DNA from: Sulfurospirillum cavolei
Lineage (GTDB): Bacteria > Campylobacterota > Campylobacteria > Campylobacterales > Sulfurospirillaceae
Reading direction: 5' to 3' (one strand)
DNA: 64,000 bases
Assembly (NCBI RefSeq): GCF_000813325.1
Contig: NZ_BBQE01000004.1
Shown: positions 17,622 to 26,724 of the stretch, in pieces
Layout of the letters: each line of letters opens with the position of its first letter
How positions within the stretch are numbered: the first letter of the stretch is position 1
Program-made: the position numbers and the translations under genes
The notes under the pieces: generated by a model
Told to the model about the DNA's origin: nothing
The model's input: only the letters and a program-made list of their open reading frames with translations
Database searches by the model: none

Positions 17622-18122
17622 ATGTTCAATAGAGTGATTATGCTTGGTAATCTCACGCGCGATTGCGAACTTCGCTACCTGCCAAACGGAGGTGCCGTAT
17701 GCACAACGGGACTTGCGACTAACCGTCGCTTCAAAAAACAAGACGGTAGCCAAGGTGAAGAGGTTTGCTTTATCGATATCACTTTCTTTGGACGCACGGC
17801 GGAAATTGCCAACCAATACCTAAGCCGCGGCAAAAAAGTATTGGTGGAAGGTCGTTTGAAACTCGATCAGTGGACGGATCAACAAGGCGTTAAACGCTCA
17901 AAACACTCCATCACGGTCGAAACACTTCAGATGATTGATTCTCGCGGACAAAACGAAAGCGATATGGGCGGAAGTTACGGTGATCCGACAAGCGGTTCTA
18001 TGCCAAACGTCGGTTATAACCCCAGCCAAAAACCGACCGGCGCACCAAGACAATCAGCTCCCGAAATGAGTGGTCATGATATTCCGAGCATCGATATTAA
18101 CGATGACGAAATACCGTTTTAG
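17622..18122 (+). CDS. ssb: Single-stranded DNA-binding protein
   Basis: The 166 residues comprise an N-terminal OB fold (MFNRVIMLGNLTRDCELRYLPNGGAVCTTGLATNR) with aromatic DNA-contacting residues, a Gly/Pro/Gln-rich linker, and the acidic tip DINDDEIPF. The tip is the docking site for RecA loaders, helicases and other partners. Encoded between S6 and S18 as in most bacteria. Confidence 0.98.
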   Translation: MFNRVIMLGNLTRDCELRYLPNGGAVCTTGLATNRRFKKQDGSQGEEVCFIDITFFGRTAEIANQYLSRGKKVLVEGRLKLDQWTDQQGVKRSKHSITVETLQMIDSRGQNESDMGGSYGDPTSGSMPNVGYNPSQKPTGAPRQSAPEMSGHDIPSIDINDDEIPF

Positions 18123-18143
18123 TAAATAAAGAAGGATAAAAAG

Positions 18144-18410
18144 ATGGCAGAGAAAAGAAAATTTGCACGTAAATACTGCAAATATTGTGAAGCAAAAATA
18201 GAATACGTTGACTATAAAGATGCAAAAATTTTGAGACACTCACTTTCCGAGAGATACAAAATTATGCCTCGCCGTTTAACCGGTAACTGCAAACGTCACC
18301 AAGAGATGGTCGAACTTGCGATCAAACGCGCTCGTGCGACGGCGGTTATCCCATACATCATCGACACGAAAAAAGTCGTGGCCGTGCCTTTTGAGCAATT
18401 GCAACAATAA
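18144..18410 (+). CDS. rpsR: 30S ribosomal protein S18
   Basis: The 88-residue protein contains KYCKYCEAKIEYVDYKDAKILRHSLSERYKIMPRRLTGNCKRHQ, the S18 core. A CxxC pair plus a later Cys-His at the N-terminal side suggest the zinc-type (C+) paralogue. Last gene of the operon, followed after 9 nt by a strong bidirectional hairpin. Confidence 0.98.
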   Translation: MAEKRKFARKYCKYCEAKIEYVDYKDAKILRHSLSERYKIMPRRLTGNCKRHQEMVELAIKRARATAVIPYIIDTKKVVAVPFEQLQQ

Positions 18411-18412
18411 AG

Positions 18413-18424
18413 CTTACATGTAAG
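18413..18424. repeat. Palindrome CTTACATGTAAG (family of TTTACATGTAAA)
   Basis: Perfect 12-nt palindrome placed three nucleotides after the rpsR stop and overlapping the left arm of the terminator. It belongs to an over-represented motif found throughout the window. Confidence 0.6.
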
Positions 18425-18457
18425 GTTTGGAACGCGCTTCCAAACCTTACGTTTTGT
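18420..18457. terminator. Terminator between rpsR and lon
   Basis: Perfect 13-bp stem (GTAAGGTTTGGAA, 18420-18432, paired with 18438-18450) and a 5-nt loop, followed on the plus strand by a T-rich tract. It lies between two convergent genes and can serve both. Confidence 0.85.
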
Positions 18458-18458
18458 G

Positions 18459-20882
18459 TTATTTTACGAGCGCGTACTCCAACACTTCTTCGATCTTACT
18501 GACCGGGATAATCGTCATTTTTTCTTTTACCTCGTCCGGAATTTCCTCGAGATCTTTCTCGTAATTTTTCTTCGGTATCAATGCCGTTTTGATTTTTGCT
18601 TTATACGCCGCAATCAATTTTTCTTTAAGCCCGCCGATCGGCAACACTTTACCGCTGAGGGTTATTTCGCCCGTCATCGCAACGTCGCTTTTGACTTTTT
18701 TGTCGCAGAGAATGGACGCAATCGCCGTTGCCATCGTTATACCCGCACTCGGACCGTCTTTGGGCGTTGCGCCTTCAGGCACGTGAATATGCAGATCGTA
18801 ACGTCGGTATACGTCGCTAGGCTCGACGGTTTTGGCATTTTCTTCTTTGTCCAAGCCCGTCGTCGGAATAATAGAAAGAGGAACGCTAATTTTGCCGTTG
18901 TCGATCAAAACTTTGACGACGCTTAACGCAATTTTGGCCGATTCCTTCATCACATCGCCCAGTGACCCCGTAATTTGTATGCCGCCTTTACCTTGAATGC
19001 GAATGGCTTCAACTTTCAATACGTCGCCTCCGACACTCGTCCATGCAAGTCCGTTGACGATTCCTATGCTATTTTCCTTATCGACCTCGTCGATTTCGAA
19101 AACCGTTTTAGGAAGATACTCTTTGAGGTTACTGTTGGTAATGCTGACTTTTTCTAATTTAGGATCCATTAAAAGATGTTTGGCAACTTTACGCAAAATG
19201 TCGGCGATGCGGCGACGTAAATTACGTACTCCCGATTCTCTCGTATAATTGGAAATAATTAGTTGTAACGTTGCTTTCGAAATCGCCACTTCGTTATTTT
19301 TAAGTCCGTGTTTTTTCAATTCCTGAGGAATTAAGTATTTTTTAGCGATTTCGTATTTTTCTTGCGGTGTATAAGAATTCACAAAGATAAACTCCATACG
19401 ATCGCGAAGCGGTGCGGGAATAGAGCCCACTTCATTCGCCGTCGCAATAAAAATAACCTTACTCAAATCGATATTAAAATTGAGGTAGTAATCTCTAAAT
19501 TTATTGTTTTGTTCGGGATCCAACACTTCTAAAAGTACCGCCGTCGGATCGCCCCTGTAACTACGGGCGACTTTATCGATCTCGTCTAAAACGACGACGG
19601 GATTCATCTCTTCGGCTTCAATAATGCCTTGAACGATGCGTCCGGGCATTGCTCCGATATACGTACGTCTGTGCCCTCGAAGTTCGTTAACATCTTCCAA
19701 ACCGCCTAAGGCGATACGAACGAGCTTGCGTTTGAGAGCTTTCGCGATAGAATTGGCTAACGAGGTTTTACCCACGCCCGGAGGGCCTGCAAAGCATAAA
19801 ATCGCGCCGTTTGCCGACTTATCGGCGATACCGCGTTTGGCTAGAAGTTCACGTACGGCAAAGAACTCTTCGATACGCTCTTTAGGCTTATCAAGCGAAT
19901 AGTGGTCTTTATCCAATTGCGCTTTAACCTCAAGCACGTCAAGGTTTTTCTTAGCCGCTTTACCGAAAGGAATTTCAATAACCCAGTCAAGATAGCTTTG
20001 GATCAAATTTGCATCGGCAGAATCCGGATGCATTCGAGCGAGCTTATCGATCTGCTTTTTGATCTCTTTGTAGGCATCTTCTTCCATATACTCTTTTTTA
20101 GCTTCGAGTTTTTTACGGTACTCTTCGATCTCTTCTTCGCGCTGATTGTCCGTACCTAGCTCTTTTTGGATCTGCTTGAGCTGTTCTTTGAGAAAATACT
20201 CTTTATTGACTTTCTCGATTTGCGAATGAACTTTGGTTTTGATCTCTTTTTTCAAACGGCTCGACTCGATCTCTTCGATCACGTAATCGATAATTTGTAG
20301 AAGTCTGATTTCATCGTCGGCTTCGACAAAAAGTTTATAGGCTTGTTCTTTTTTAAGTTTCATCGTGCTTGCAATCAAATCGATAATACGATTAACGTCA
20401 CTGTTTTCTTCGACGGTTTTGAGCAAATCCGGAGGAAATTGACCGCTTAAAGAGGAGAGTTGCGTAATTTTTTCGCGTAAAACCGATAGTGCCGCTTCGA
20501 CTTTCATCGTTTCTGATCGGTGCGTTTGAATCAGATCGATCGTCGCACGAAGCGGCATAGAACCTAATTCTTTTAAAATTTTGCCTTTTTGCATCCCTTG
20601 AAATAAAATTTTGACGCGACCGTCGGGCAATTCGACTTTACGCATGATAGAGCCTATCACGCCCGCAGGATAGATCGCGTTAAAATCTCGTCCTTGTTCC
20701 CTTCCGACTTTGGCCGTACAGACCATCACTAAAGAGTTGTGTTCTAACGCTTCGTTAGCGGCTCGTATATTCTCTTCGTCGGCTAAAAAGAGCGGTGAGA
20801 TCATAAATGGGTATAAAAATAAATTATCCTCGACAACAATCGGGATATCCGCAGGAAATGCGGTGTAATCGGTGATCTTCAT
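18459..20882 (-). CDS. lon: ATP-dependent protease Lon
   Basis: AAA+ serine protease that removes damaged and regulatory proteins. The 807 residues comprise an N-terminal substrate domain (PIVVEDNLFLYPFMISPLF), a coiled-coil region, Walker A GPPGVGKTSL near residue 365, Walker B VVLDEIDKV, and a C-terminal protease domain. Its catalytic Ser is at about 712 (KDGPSAG) and the Lys at about 745 (LSGKVLP). Its promoter region has an 11-bp inverted repeat at the predicted transcription start. Confidence 0.98.
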   Translation of the reverse strand: MKITDYTAFPADIPIVVEDNLFLYPFMISPLFLADEENIRAANEALEHNSLVMVCTAKVGREQGRDFNAIYPAGVIGSIMRKVELPDGRVKILFQGMQKGKILKELGSMPLRATIDLIQTHRSETMKVEAALSVLREKITQLSSLSGQFPPDLLKTVEENSDVNRIIDLIASTMKLKKEQAYKLFVEADDEIRLLQIIDYVIEEIESSRLKKEIKTKVHSQIEKVNKEYFLKEQLKQIQKELGTDNQREEEIEEYRKKLEAKKEYMEEDAYKEIKKQIDKLARMHPDSADANLIQSYLDWVIEIPFGKAAKKNLDVLEVKAQLDKDHYSLDKPKERIEEFFAVRELLAKRGIADKSANGAILCFAGPPGVGKTSLANSIAKALKRKLVRIALGGLEDVNELRGHRRTYIGAMPGRIVQGIIEAEEMNPVVVLDEIDKVARSYRGDPTAVLLEVLDPEQNNKFRDYYLNFNIDLSKVIFIATANEVGSIPAPLRDRMEFIFVNSYTPQEKYEIAKKYLIPQELKKHGLKNNEVAISKATLQLIISNYTRESGVRNLRRRIADILRKVAKHLLMDPKLEKVSITNSNLKEYLPKTVFEIDEVDKENSIGIVNGLAWTSVGGDVLKVEAIRIQGKGGIQITGSLGDVMKESAKIALSVVKVLIDNGKISVPLSIIPTTGLDKEENAKTVEPSDVYRRYDLHIHVPEGATPKDGPSAGITMATAIASILCDKKVKSDVAMTGEITLSGKVLPIGGLKEKLIAAYKAKIKTALIPKKNYEKDLEEIPDEVKEKMTIIPVSKIEEVLEYALVK

Positions 20883-20935
20883 CGTTTATCACTCCGTATA
20901 AATTTAATGTAACGTTTATAGTATTTTACAAAGTA

Positions 20936-20975
20936 GCACATAAAAGTTAAGCTTTTATGTGCCGATTAGATTATA
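20936..20975 (-). promoter_or_regulatory. lon promoter with inverted repeat at +1
   Basis: On the minus strand TATAAT (20975 down to 20970) is followed seven nucleotides later by a perfect 11-bp inverted repeat (20962-20952 with 20946-20936, GCACATAAAAG-N5-CTTTTATGTGC). The predicted mRNA would start with this hairpin; as DNA it is an operator-like site. It matches neither CIRCE nor the HspR box as I know them. Confidence 0.6.
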
Positions 20976-20998
20976 GGGTAAAGAAGTAAATAAAAAGT

Positions 20999-21646
20999 CT
21001 ATTGTTGTTCAAACCACGAACGATACCACGGCATATTCGGTTCAATCATTTGTGCTTTTCCTAAAGAAGAGTTAGTGATCTTATCTTCGTAGATTTTTGC
21101 CGCTTCAGGTTTATCGATACGCGTGTAAAGATCTTTAATGTTTTCATTTAAAAAGTACTCGCCCAATTCCAAACGTACCAAAATCGTTTCCGCTAAAGGA
21201 CGAAATTTAGAGTTGGGGTATTTGGTAAGAAACTCTTTGGTTTGCGCAATCGTATCCATCAAAAGTTGTTGATTGCGATTGGGATTGGGGAACGATTCGT
21301 AATTGGCTTTAATCTTCATAAAACGAACATGATCGGCATTTTCACGGCTACCGTAACGTTTCAGATACTCGTCGAGATAAAAGTTTGCTAAAACGTATTC
21401 CTCGTCTTGCATGTGAGCGTTGGCAAGCATCATCATCGCTTCAGGCAAAAGCGGCGATTCGATATGTTCACTCGCGAGCGACGTATAAAATCCGTCGGCT
21501 TTTTCGAGATCTTGCGCTTTGATCTCTTTGGCAATCTGTTCATACCAATACGTTGCGGGCATGTTGAAAACTTCCTTATCCTTGGAAGCACATCCGCTGA
21601 TAAAAGCGACTAACGACGCGGCGACAAGCATATTTGCTATCTTCAT
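20999..21646 (-). CDS. bamD: Outer membrane assembly lipoprotein BamD
   Basis: Component of the BAM complex that inserts beta-barrel proteins. The 215-residue protein has a signal peptide ending in the lipobox FISGC (Cys19). TPR-like helices follow: WYEQIAKEIKAQDLEKADGFYTSL, LPEAMMMLANAHMQDEEYVLANFYLDEYLKRYG, then LTKYPNSKFRPLAETILVRL. The lon-bamD-fliW neighbourhood is, from memory, the same in C. jejuni. Confidence 0.93.
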   Translation of the reverse strand: MKIANMLVAASLVAFISGCASKDKEVFNMPATYWYEQIAKEIKAQDLEKADGFYTSLASEHIESPLLPEAMMMLANAHMQDEEYVLANFYLDEYLKRYGSRENADHVRFMKIKANYESFPNPNRNQQLLMDTIAQTKEFLTKYPNSKFRPLAETILVRLELGEYFLNENIKDLYTRIDKPEAAKIYEDKITNSSLGKAQMIEPNMPWYRSWFEQQ

Positions 21647-21767
21647 TCATTCTATCCTTTTCGTTACAGTAAAAATCTTATTGTACCCGTTTTTTCGTTA
21701 TCTTACTATATAACGGATTAATTTTCTTTTTTCAGCAAAAATGGGAGCCATTTAACCAACAAAATGC

Positions 21768-21773
21768 TACAAT
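21768..21773 (+). promoter_or_regulatory. Extended -10 of fliW
   Basis: TGC-TACAAT, 34 nt before the fliW ATG and ahead of the SD AAAAGGAA. A typical extended -10 housekeeping promoter. Confidence 0.55.
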
Positions 21774-21806
21774 AAAACAAAATAACTATTTTTTAAAAGG
21801 AATTGT

Positions 21807-22202
21807 ATGGTTTTTAGTCTTAAAATGCCTCTTTTAGGGTTTGAATCGATTCAAGAAGTGGAACTTGAAAAAATCGACGAATTCTTCGTTAAATTTATTT
21901 CAAAGTCCGATACGACAACATTTACGCTTATTAACCCTTTTATGCTGAGACCTTACGAATTTGAAATTCCCGAATATTTTAGAACACTCCTCGATATTAA
22001 CGAAAAATCAAACATTCTTATCCTCAATATTATGATTATTGCCACACCCATTGAAGCCTCTACGATAAACTTTTTAGCCCCGTTGGTTTTTAACGTCGAT
22101 AACGGCGCAATGGCACAAGTGGTCTTAGACGCCAACAAATATCCGGAATTCGGCTTGATGGAAGGAATCGCTCGGTATTTGAATAAAGAGAAATCTGAGT
22201 AG
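21807..22202 (+). CDS. fliW: Flagellar assembly factor FliW
   Basis: Binds CsrA and flagellin and so couples flagellin translation to filament assembly. The 131 residues show LKMPLLGFESIQEVELEKIDE, then FTLINPFMLRPYEFEIPEYFRTLLDI, and the C-terminal TINFLAPLVFNVDNGAMAQVVLDANKYP. All are characteristic of the family. Its own promoter lies 34 nt upstream. Downstream begins the AT-rich surface-protein cluster. Confidence 0.96.
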   Translation: MVFSLKMPLLGFESIQEVELEKIDEFFVKFISKSDTTTFTLINPFMLRPYEFEIPEYFRTLLDINEKSNILILNIMIIATPIEASTINFLAPLVFNVDNGAMAQVVLDANKYPEFGLMEGIARYLNKEKSE

Positions 22203-22230
22203 AACGTGACGCATTTGATGCGTTTTAGCT

Positions 22231-22242
22231 TTTACATGTAAA
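22231..22242. repeat. Palindrome TTTACATGTAAA between fliW and the surface-protein gene
   Basis: Perfect 12-nt palindrome 28 nt after the fliW stop and 20 nt before the start of the large surface-protein gene, at the edge of an AT-rich segment. One of four exact copies in the window. Confidence 0.65.
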
Positions 22243-22261
22243 GATATGTCAGAGGTGATGC

Positions 22262-25200
22262 ATGAAAAAAAGTAGTTTTATTTTATTTATTTTTTTAATG
22301 ACTCTCTTTAGCCCTTTTACGTGGGCAGCTTGCAGTGGAACAGCTAAAGGCACATGGAATGCTAGTACTGTAGGAACTTATAATAATAGTAATGATAACT
22401 TCTCAGCTGATTATTATACGATTACTCTTTCTCAAGCCGATACAATCAACCTAAATATTGATAATATAAGTAGCAATGGGTGGTTTGATTGGACAAATCG
22501 AACATTTACCGTAAGCCTATATCCAAACAATGCGTGTTCATCATCAGCTATATGGAGTAGCACCATAACAAAAGGATCTTCTGATTCAATCAATTTAAAT
22601 CTTTCTGCTGGAACATATACGTTGCAATTAACGCGCAGTACAAACAATAAAACCGGATATAGCTTAAATGCTACCCGTGGAATCATATTTTCCGGAGATA
22701 ATTATAAAGATTTTTCTATTTTGTATACTGAAAATTTACGTGGAGATATTCGCCAAATTGGCAACACTATTTTAGGAAGAAACGCTAATGGAAGCACCAC
22801 CTGCCCTGGAAATACAACGAATAATGCAGACGATAATTTAGTCACTCGCTATTGGGATGTGGATGGGGATAGTTCTACGTTTAACTCTTCTTCAAGTGAT
22901 CTTCAAATTCCCACAGGTGCTACAATCAAAAAGGCTTATTTGTACTGGCAAGGACGAACCACCTCAAGCAATTCCGCCAATGCTGCACAAATCAAACTCA
23001 AAGCTCCTGGAAAAAGTTACGTTACGCTAAACGCTCCATCTGCTAACATGCATTGGGATGGTAGCAGAGAAGATTATTTTCCCTATCAAGGCTCGGTTGA
23101 AATTACAAATTATATGAATGGGCCTGGAACTTATACTGTCGGGGATATTACAACCTATGCAGGTAAATATATAGACGGACTGGGTGCTTACGGTGCTTGG
23201 AGTATCGTCGTCGTTTATACTAAAGACGACGAAACTTTACGTAATATTACAATCTATGACGGATACAAAACAATTGCTACCAATAACTCGGAAAATTTTA
23301 CGCTTTCTGGATTTTTAACCCCATCTAAAGGAGCCGTAAACTCTAAGTTTCTAATTTTCACAGGTGAAGGCGATGTCGATTTAAAAGGTGATTATGTCAC
23401 TATGAATGGCACAAGACTAACACGATTCAACGATAATAGTACAAATACTGGCGATTATAATACATTTAATGCAAGTATCACAAAAGACAACGCCTATGTC
23501 ACAACAAGACAACCTTCATGTCAAAATAACTTAGGTATTGATATTCACACCTATGATGTTGGAAGTACAGGCTTAAATATCATTAAAAACAATAACACAA
23601 GTGCCTCTTTAACCATAGGCACAAACAGCGATGTGTACTACCTTTCCGTATTTGCATTTGCAACGCAGCTCTATGAACCTCGCGTGTGTTATTATATCGA
23701 ACGCATCAGTGATGATAGCAACAAAACAATTTTTGAAAATAAAAAATTTATAGATTCCATTGAAGCAAATAAAAATTATACCTTTGACATGTGGATTTCC
23801 AATATGAAACGGTCAACAAGCGACACAGATATCGAAACGGCAAAGCTCGTTAAAATTGATTTAAATATGACGACGATGAATTATCAAGCTGGATCAACTT
23901 CTATTAAAAATATAGGCAAGAACACCTATGATACTATTACGGATAATAAAGATAGTGATATTGGAGAACATAACGCTACCACGAATTTAAGTACATGGCG
24001 CCTTGGAACGGGTGCTACCGGAACTCAAGGAGGTACGCTAGATGTTGCTACGGATTTTACAGATAATAGTAAAAAAGCTTATGTAAAATTAGTCAATCAA
24101 TTACCCGAAAACAATCAAACAACGATCAATCTCTCTAATTATTTAATTTTTAAAGCTTCCTTTAAAACCGATAGCATCACTATTGATCCTAACGAAGCTC
24201 AAACTATAGAACAATGCATTGATTTCAACACGACGGCATCTGTTATTCAACCTCCTCTAGGTCTTTTCAACGTCGTCAACTATAACGGCTCTCTTAACAA
24301 TACGTCGCTGTACACACAAATTGCCGGGCAAGATTTTCAAGTCAAAGTATTGGCACTTAATTCCGATTACTCAACGCTTAAAAATTATACAGGCGACGTC
24401 AATTTAAGTCTTATCGCCAAACCCGCATATATTGAGCACAACGATGCCGCTAACCAAGAGTTATGTAATGCTGCAACACCTCTTTCCGGTATAACAAAAG
24501 TAACTTTTACAGGGAATAGTGAACAAATAAAAACGCTTAATTATGGATCCGCTTCTAGGGATGTTGCTTTTCAAATAGCTTATACCGACGCTAATAACGT
24601 ACGTAAATACGTCTGCTCACAAGATAGCTTTTCGATTCGCCCAGCAACCTATACCTATGCGATGACACCCGATGAAGAACCTCTTATAGGCGGTGCCAAC
24701 TATACGCTTACCGTCAAAGCCATCACTAGCGCAAATGCTCCAACAAGCGGATATGACCAAGTTGTTGCTACGAATAGCGGTAATTTAAAGGCTATTTTAG
24801 ATCTGATTATTCCCGAAGAATGTACTCTTCCAGAAGAAAATACACCTCTTACGCCTATGACATTCAATAATGGAATTTCTACGTTTGATAATTTTATATA
24901 TAATAATGTAGGAGATGTAAATGTTACAATTTTAGATAATGATTGGACGGCAAATGATCAAAAAAGCGGTGATTGCCTCATAGGAAGCACTTCATCAACT
25001 CCAAATGCAGATGGAAAAGTTGGATGCCAAATTAAAAAAGTTCAAACATTCACTTTCAGTCCAAAAAAATTTATGAATACGTTAGAACTGAAAAATTTTA
25101 ATGACGGTAATTTTACATATCTTTCAAATGACGAAAATATGAGTGCTAAACTTCTTTTTACGACGACGGCTGTCTTGGATGATAATTTAACGGCTGCTAC

Positions 25201-26044
25201 AAATTATACGAAAAAATGTTATGCAAAAGATATTACCTATACTGTTGAGTTAAATGCGACAACGCAAGATAAGCGTAATCGTATTCGCTACTTTGAAGAT
25301 GAAAGCACTTCGAATTTTGAAAACAATAATACCGTAGCAAGAGCTACTTTTAGTTCAACAGAAGGAAATTTTACCAACGGTACTGCAAGCAATCTCAAAA
25401 TGTTCTTCAACTTTACACGTGCGATAAATATGCCTGATGAACCTTTTAGAATTTTTACAAAAGATTTTAATATTATACAAATTACGGATACTACCGGTGT
25501 TACAGGCACAGACTTTAATCGTACAAATGATCAAAATGTAACACTTTATTACGGTCGTGTTTATTCAACGGATTATCGCGGACCTAGTCCTATCGATACG
25601 ACTATTCGCTATGAAGTCTATTGCAAAGATTGTAATAAAACCGATCTGAATATTACGGGAGCACAAAGCCCGACATCGCTTAACTGGTATCAAAATATGA
25701 GGCATGATGCTTTAACCGATGGTAACATTAGCGTATTTACCTCAGTTTCAGCAGGCACAGCAAAAGAAACAACGATCAATCCGATAACCACTCCCGTAGG
25801 CGGTATTACAGACGGTCTAGAGAGCTATAATAATCATTTAACCAATGCCAACGCTCCTTATACGGATCGTATTCGCATGACACCTTCTTCGTGGCTTCTT
25901 TATAATCCGTACAATGCAGCAGCGACCACGAACGATTTTAACGTGGAATTTACACGTTCGGGGAATTGGGCTGGAGAAGGAAATTTGGGAAGAACCGTTG
26001 ATTTAAACACTTCAACACGTACCAACCGCAGGATGGAATGGTAA
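22262..26044 (+). CDS. Large MshQ-like secreted surface protein, probable pilus-tip adhesin
   Basis: 1260 residues with an N-terminal signal peptide (cleavage likely after FTWA). By eye: residues about 25-140 resemble a bacterial pre-peptidase (PPC-like) beta domain. About 150-470 contain AYLYWQGR and GAWSIVVVYTKDDETLRNITIYDGY, typical of DUF3344/DUF11-like beta repeats. About 470-700 read as another DUF11-like domain. About 700-1260 resemble MshQ/DUF6701 proteins (CSQDSFSIRPATYTYAM, IAGQDFQVKVLALNS) and end in NWAGEGNLGRTVDLNTS...MEW. No transmembrane anchor or autotransporter barrel is visible. The C-terminal two-thirds hold 19 D/E-X-N-X-S/T sequons, the first near residue 484, consistent with N-glycosylation. 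Base composition is clearly more AT-rich than neighbouring genes, suggesting transfer. The stop overlaps the next start (TAATG), coupling it to three pilin-like genes. Confidence 0.75.
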   Translation: MKKSSFILFIFLMTLFSPFTWAACSGTAKGTWNASTVGTYNNSNDNFSADYYTITLSQADTINLNIDNISSNGWFDWTNRTFTVSLYPNNACSSSAIWSSTITKGSSDSINLNLSAGTYTLQLTRSTNNKTGYSLNATRGIIFSGDNYKDFSILYTENLRGDIRQIGNTILGRNANGSTTCPGNTTNNADDNLVTRYWDVDGDSSTFNSSSSDLQIPTGATIKKAYLYWQGRTTSSNSANAAQIKLKAPGKSYVTLNAPSANMHWDGSREDYFPYQGSVEITNYMNGPGTYTVGDITTYAGKYIDGLGAYGAWSIVVVYTKDDETLRNITIYDGYKTIATNNSENFTLSGFLTPSKGAVNSKFLIFTGEGDVDLKGDYVTMNGTRLTRFNDNSTNTGDYNTFNASITKDNAYVTTRQPSCQNNLGIDIHTYDVGSTGLNIIKNNNTSASLTIGTNSDVYYLSVFAFATQLYEPRVCYYIERISDDSNKTIFENKKFIDSIEANKNYTFDMWISNMKRSTSDTDIETAKLVKIDLNMTTMNYQAGSTSIKNIGKNTYDTITDNKDSDIGEHNATTNLSTWRLGTGATGTQGGTLDVATDFTDNSKKAYVKLVNQLPENNQTTINLSNYLIFKASFKTDSITIDPNEAQTIEQCIDFNTTASVIQPPLGLFNVVNYNGSLNNTSLYTQIAGQDFQVKVLALNSDYSTLKNYTGDVNLSLIAKPAYIEHNDAANQELCNAATPLSGITKVTFTGNSEQIKTLNYGSASRDVAFQIAYTDANNVRKYVCSQDSFSIRPATYTYAMTPDEEPLIGGANYTLTVKAITSANAPTSGYDQVVATNSGNLKAILDLIIPEECTLPEENTPLTPMTFNNGISTFDNFIYNNVGDVNVTILDNDWTANDQKSGDCLIGSTSSTPNADGKVGCQIKKVQTFTFSPKKFMNTLELKNFNDGNFTYLSNDENMSAKLLFTTTAVLDDNLTAATNYTKKCYAKDITYTVELNATTQDKRNRIRYFEDESTSNFENNNTVARATFSSTEGNFTNGTASNLKMFFNFTRAINMPDEPFRIFTKDFNIIQITDTTGVTGTDFNRTNDQNVTLYYGRVYSTDYRGPSPIDTTIRYEVYCKDCNKTDLNITGAQSPTSLNWYQNMRHDALTDGNISVFTSVSAGTAKETTINPITTPVGGITDGLESYNNHLTNANAPYTDRIRMTPSSWLLYNPYNAAATTNDFNVEFTRSGNWAGEGNLGRTVDLNTSTRTNRRMEW

Positions 26045-26724
26045 TGCGTTCTGCTATGTCGCTTATTGAGCTTGTCTTTACGATCGTCATTATGGGGATT
26101 GCCGTGATGAGTTTGCCTCTTATCCTCACGCAAGTTCAACGAAACGATGCTTTTGCGATGCAACAAGAAGCCATCCTCGCAGCCAAAGCGAAAATTGGTG
26201 ATATCTTGATGTATGAATGGGATGAAAGAAGCTTTAATAGCACTGCTCAACGTTCTTATGTCCTTGATACTACCAATGGTGGAGATGCCGAACTTCGACG
26301 CGTGGGAATAACAAATATGCGACTAGGACATATATCAGCTGAAAATAGGCGCAAATTTTTCGATGTAAACACGACAGCTTCTGCTATTGGCGCAGATGCT
26401 GGAGACTTGGATGATGTCGATGATTTTAACGGTTTACCACCCACTACATTGGTCGTTACAGCAGGAGAAGATGCTGGAACGTTAGATTATATTTTTGACT
26501 TGAACCTAACAACAAGCATTAATTATGCAGAAGATAACGCAACCTATAGTAGTAATGGTACACTGAATGATTTTACGTTTAATCCTAACAATGCACCTGC
26601 AACACCGACAAATATAAAAGTGATTTCAGTGACTGTTTCAGGCGGCGACCAAAATATAACGTTACGTGCCTTTACATATAACATCGGAGAATCCATGCTT
26701 CTTCCCTCAAGGCCGTATCAATGA
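26044..26724 (+). CDS. Minor pilin/pseudopilin 1 (type IV prepilin N-terminus)
   Basis: 226 residues starting MRSAMSLIELVFTIVIMGIAVM. The prepilin peptidase site reads RSA|MSLIEL, with Ala at -1, Met in place of the usual Phe at +1, and the conserved Glu at +5. The hydrophobic N-terminal helix is followed by a secreted domain rich in Asn, Asp and Thr with four N-glycosylation sequons (DVNTT, DLNLT, EDNAT, DQNIT). I take the ATG at 26044, which overlaps the upstream stop. No disulfide cysteines are visible. Role inferred: minor subunit priming a pilus or secretion pseudopilus that carries the upstream surface protein. Confidence 0.8.
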   Translation: MRSAMSLIELVFTIVIMGIAVMSLPLILTQVQRNDAFAMQQEAILAAKAKIGDILMYEWDERSFNSTAQRSYVLDTTNGGDAELRRVGITNMRLGHISAENRRKFFDVNTTASAIGADAGDLDDVDDFNGLPPTTLVVTAGEDAGTLDYIFDLNLTTSINYAEDNATYSSNGTLNDFTFNPNNAPATPTNIKVISVTVSGGDQNITLRAFTYNIGESMLLPSRPYQ

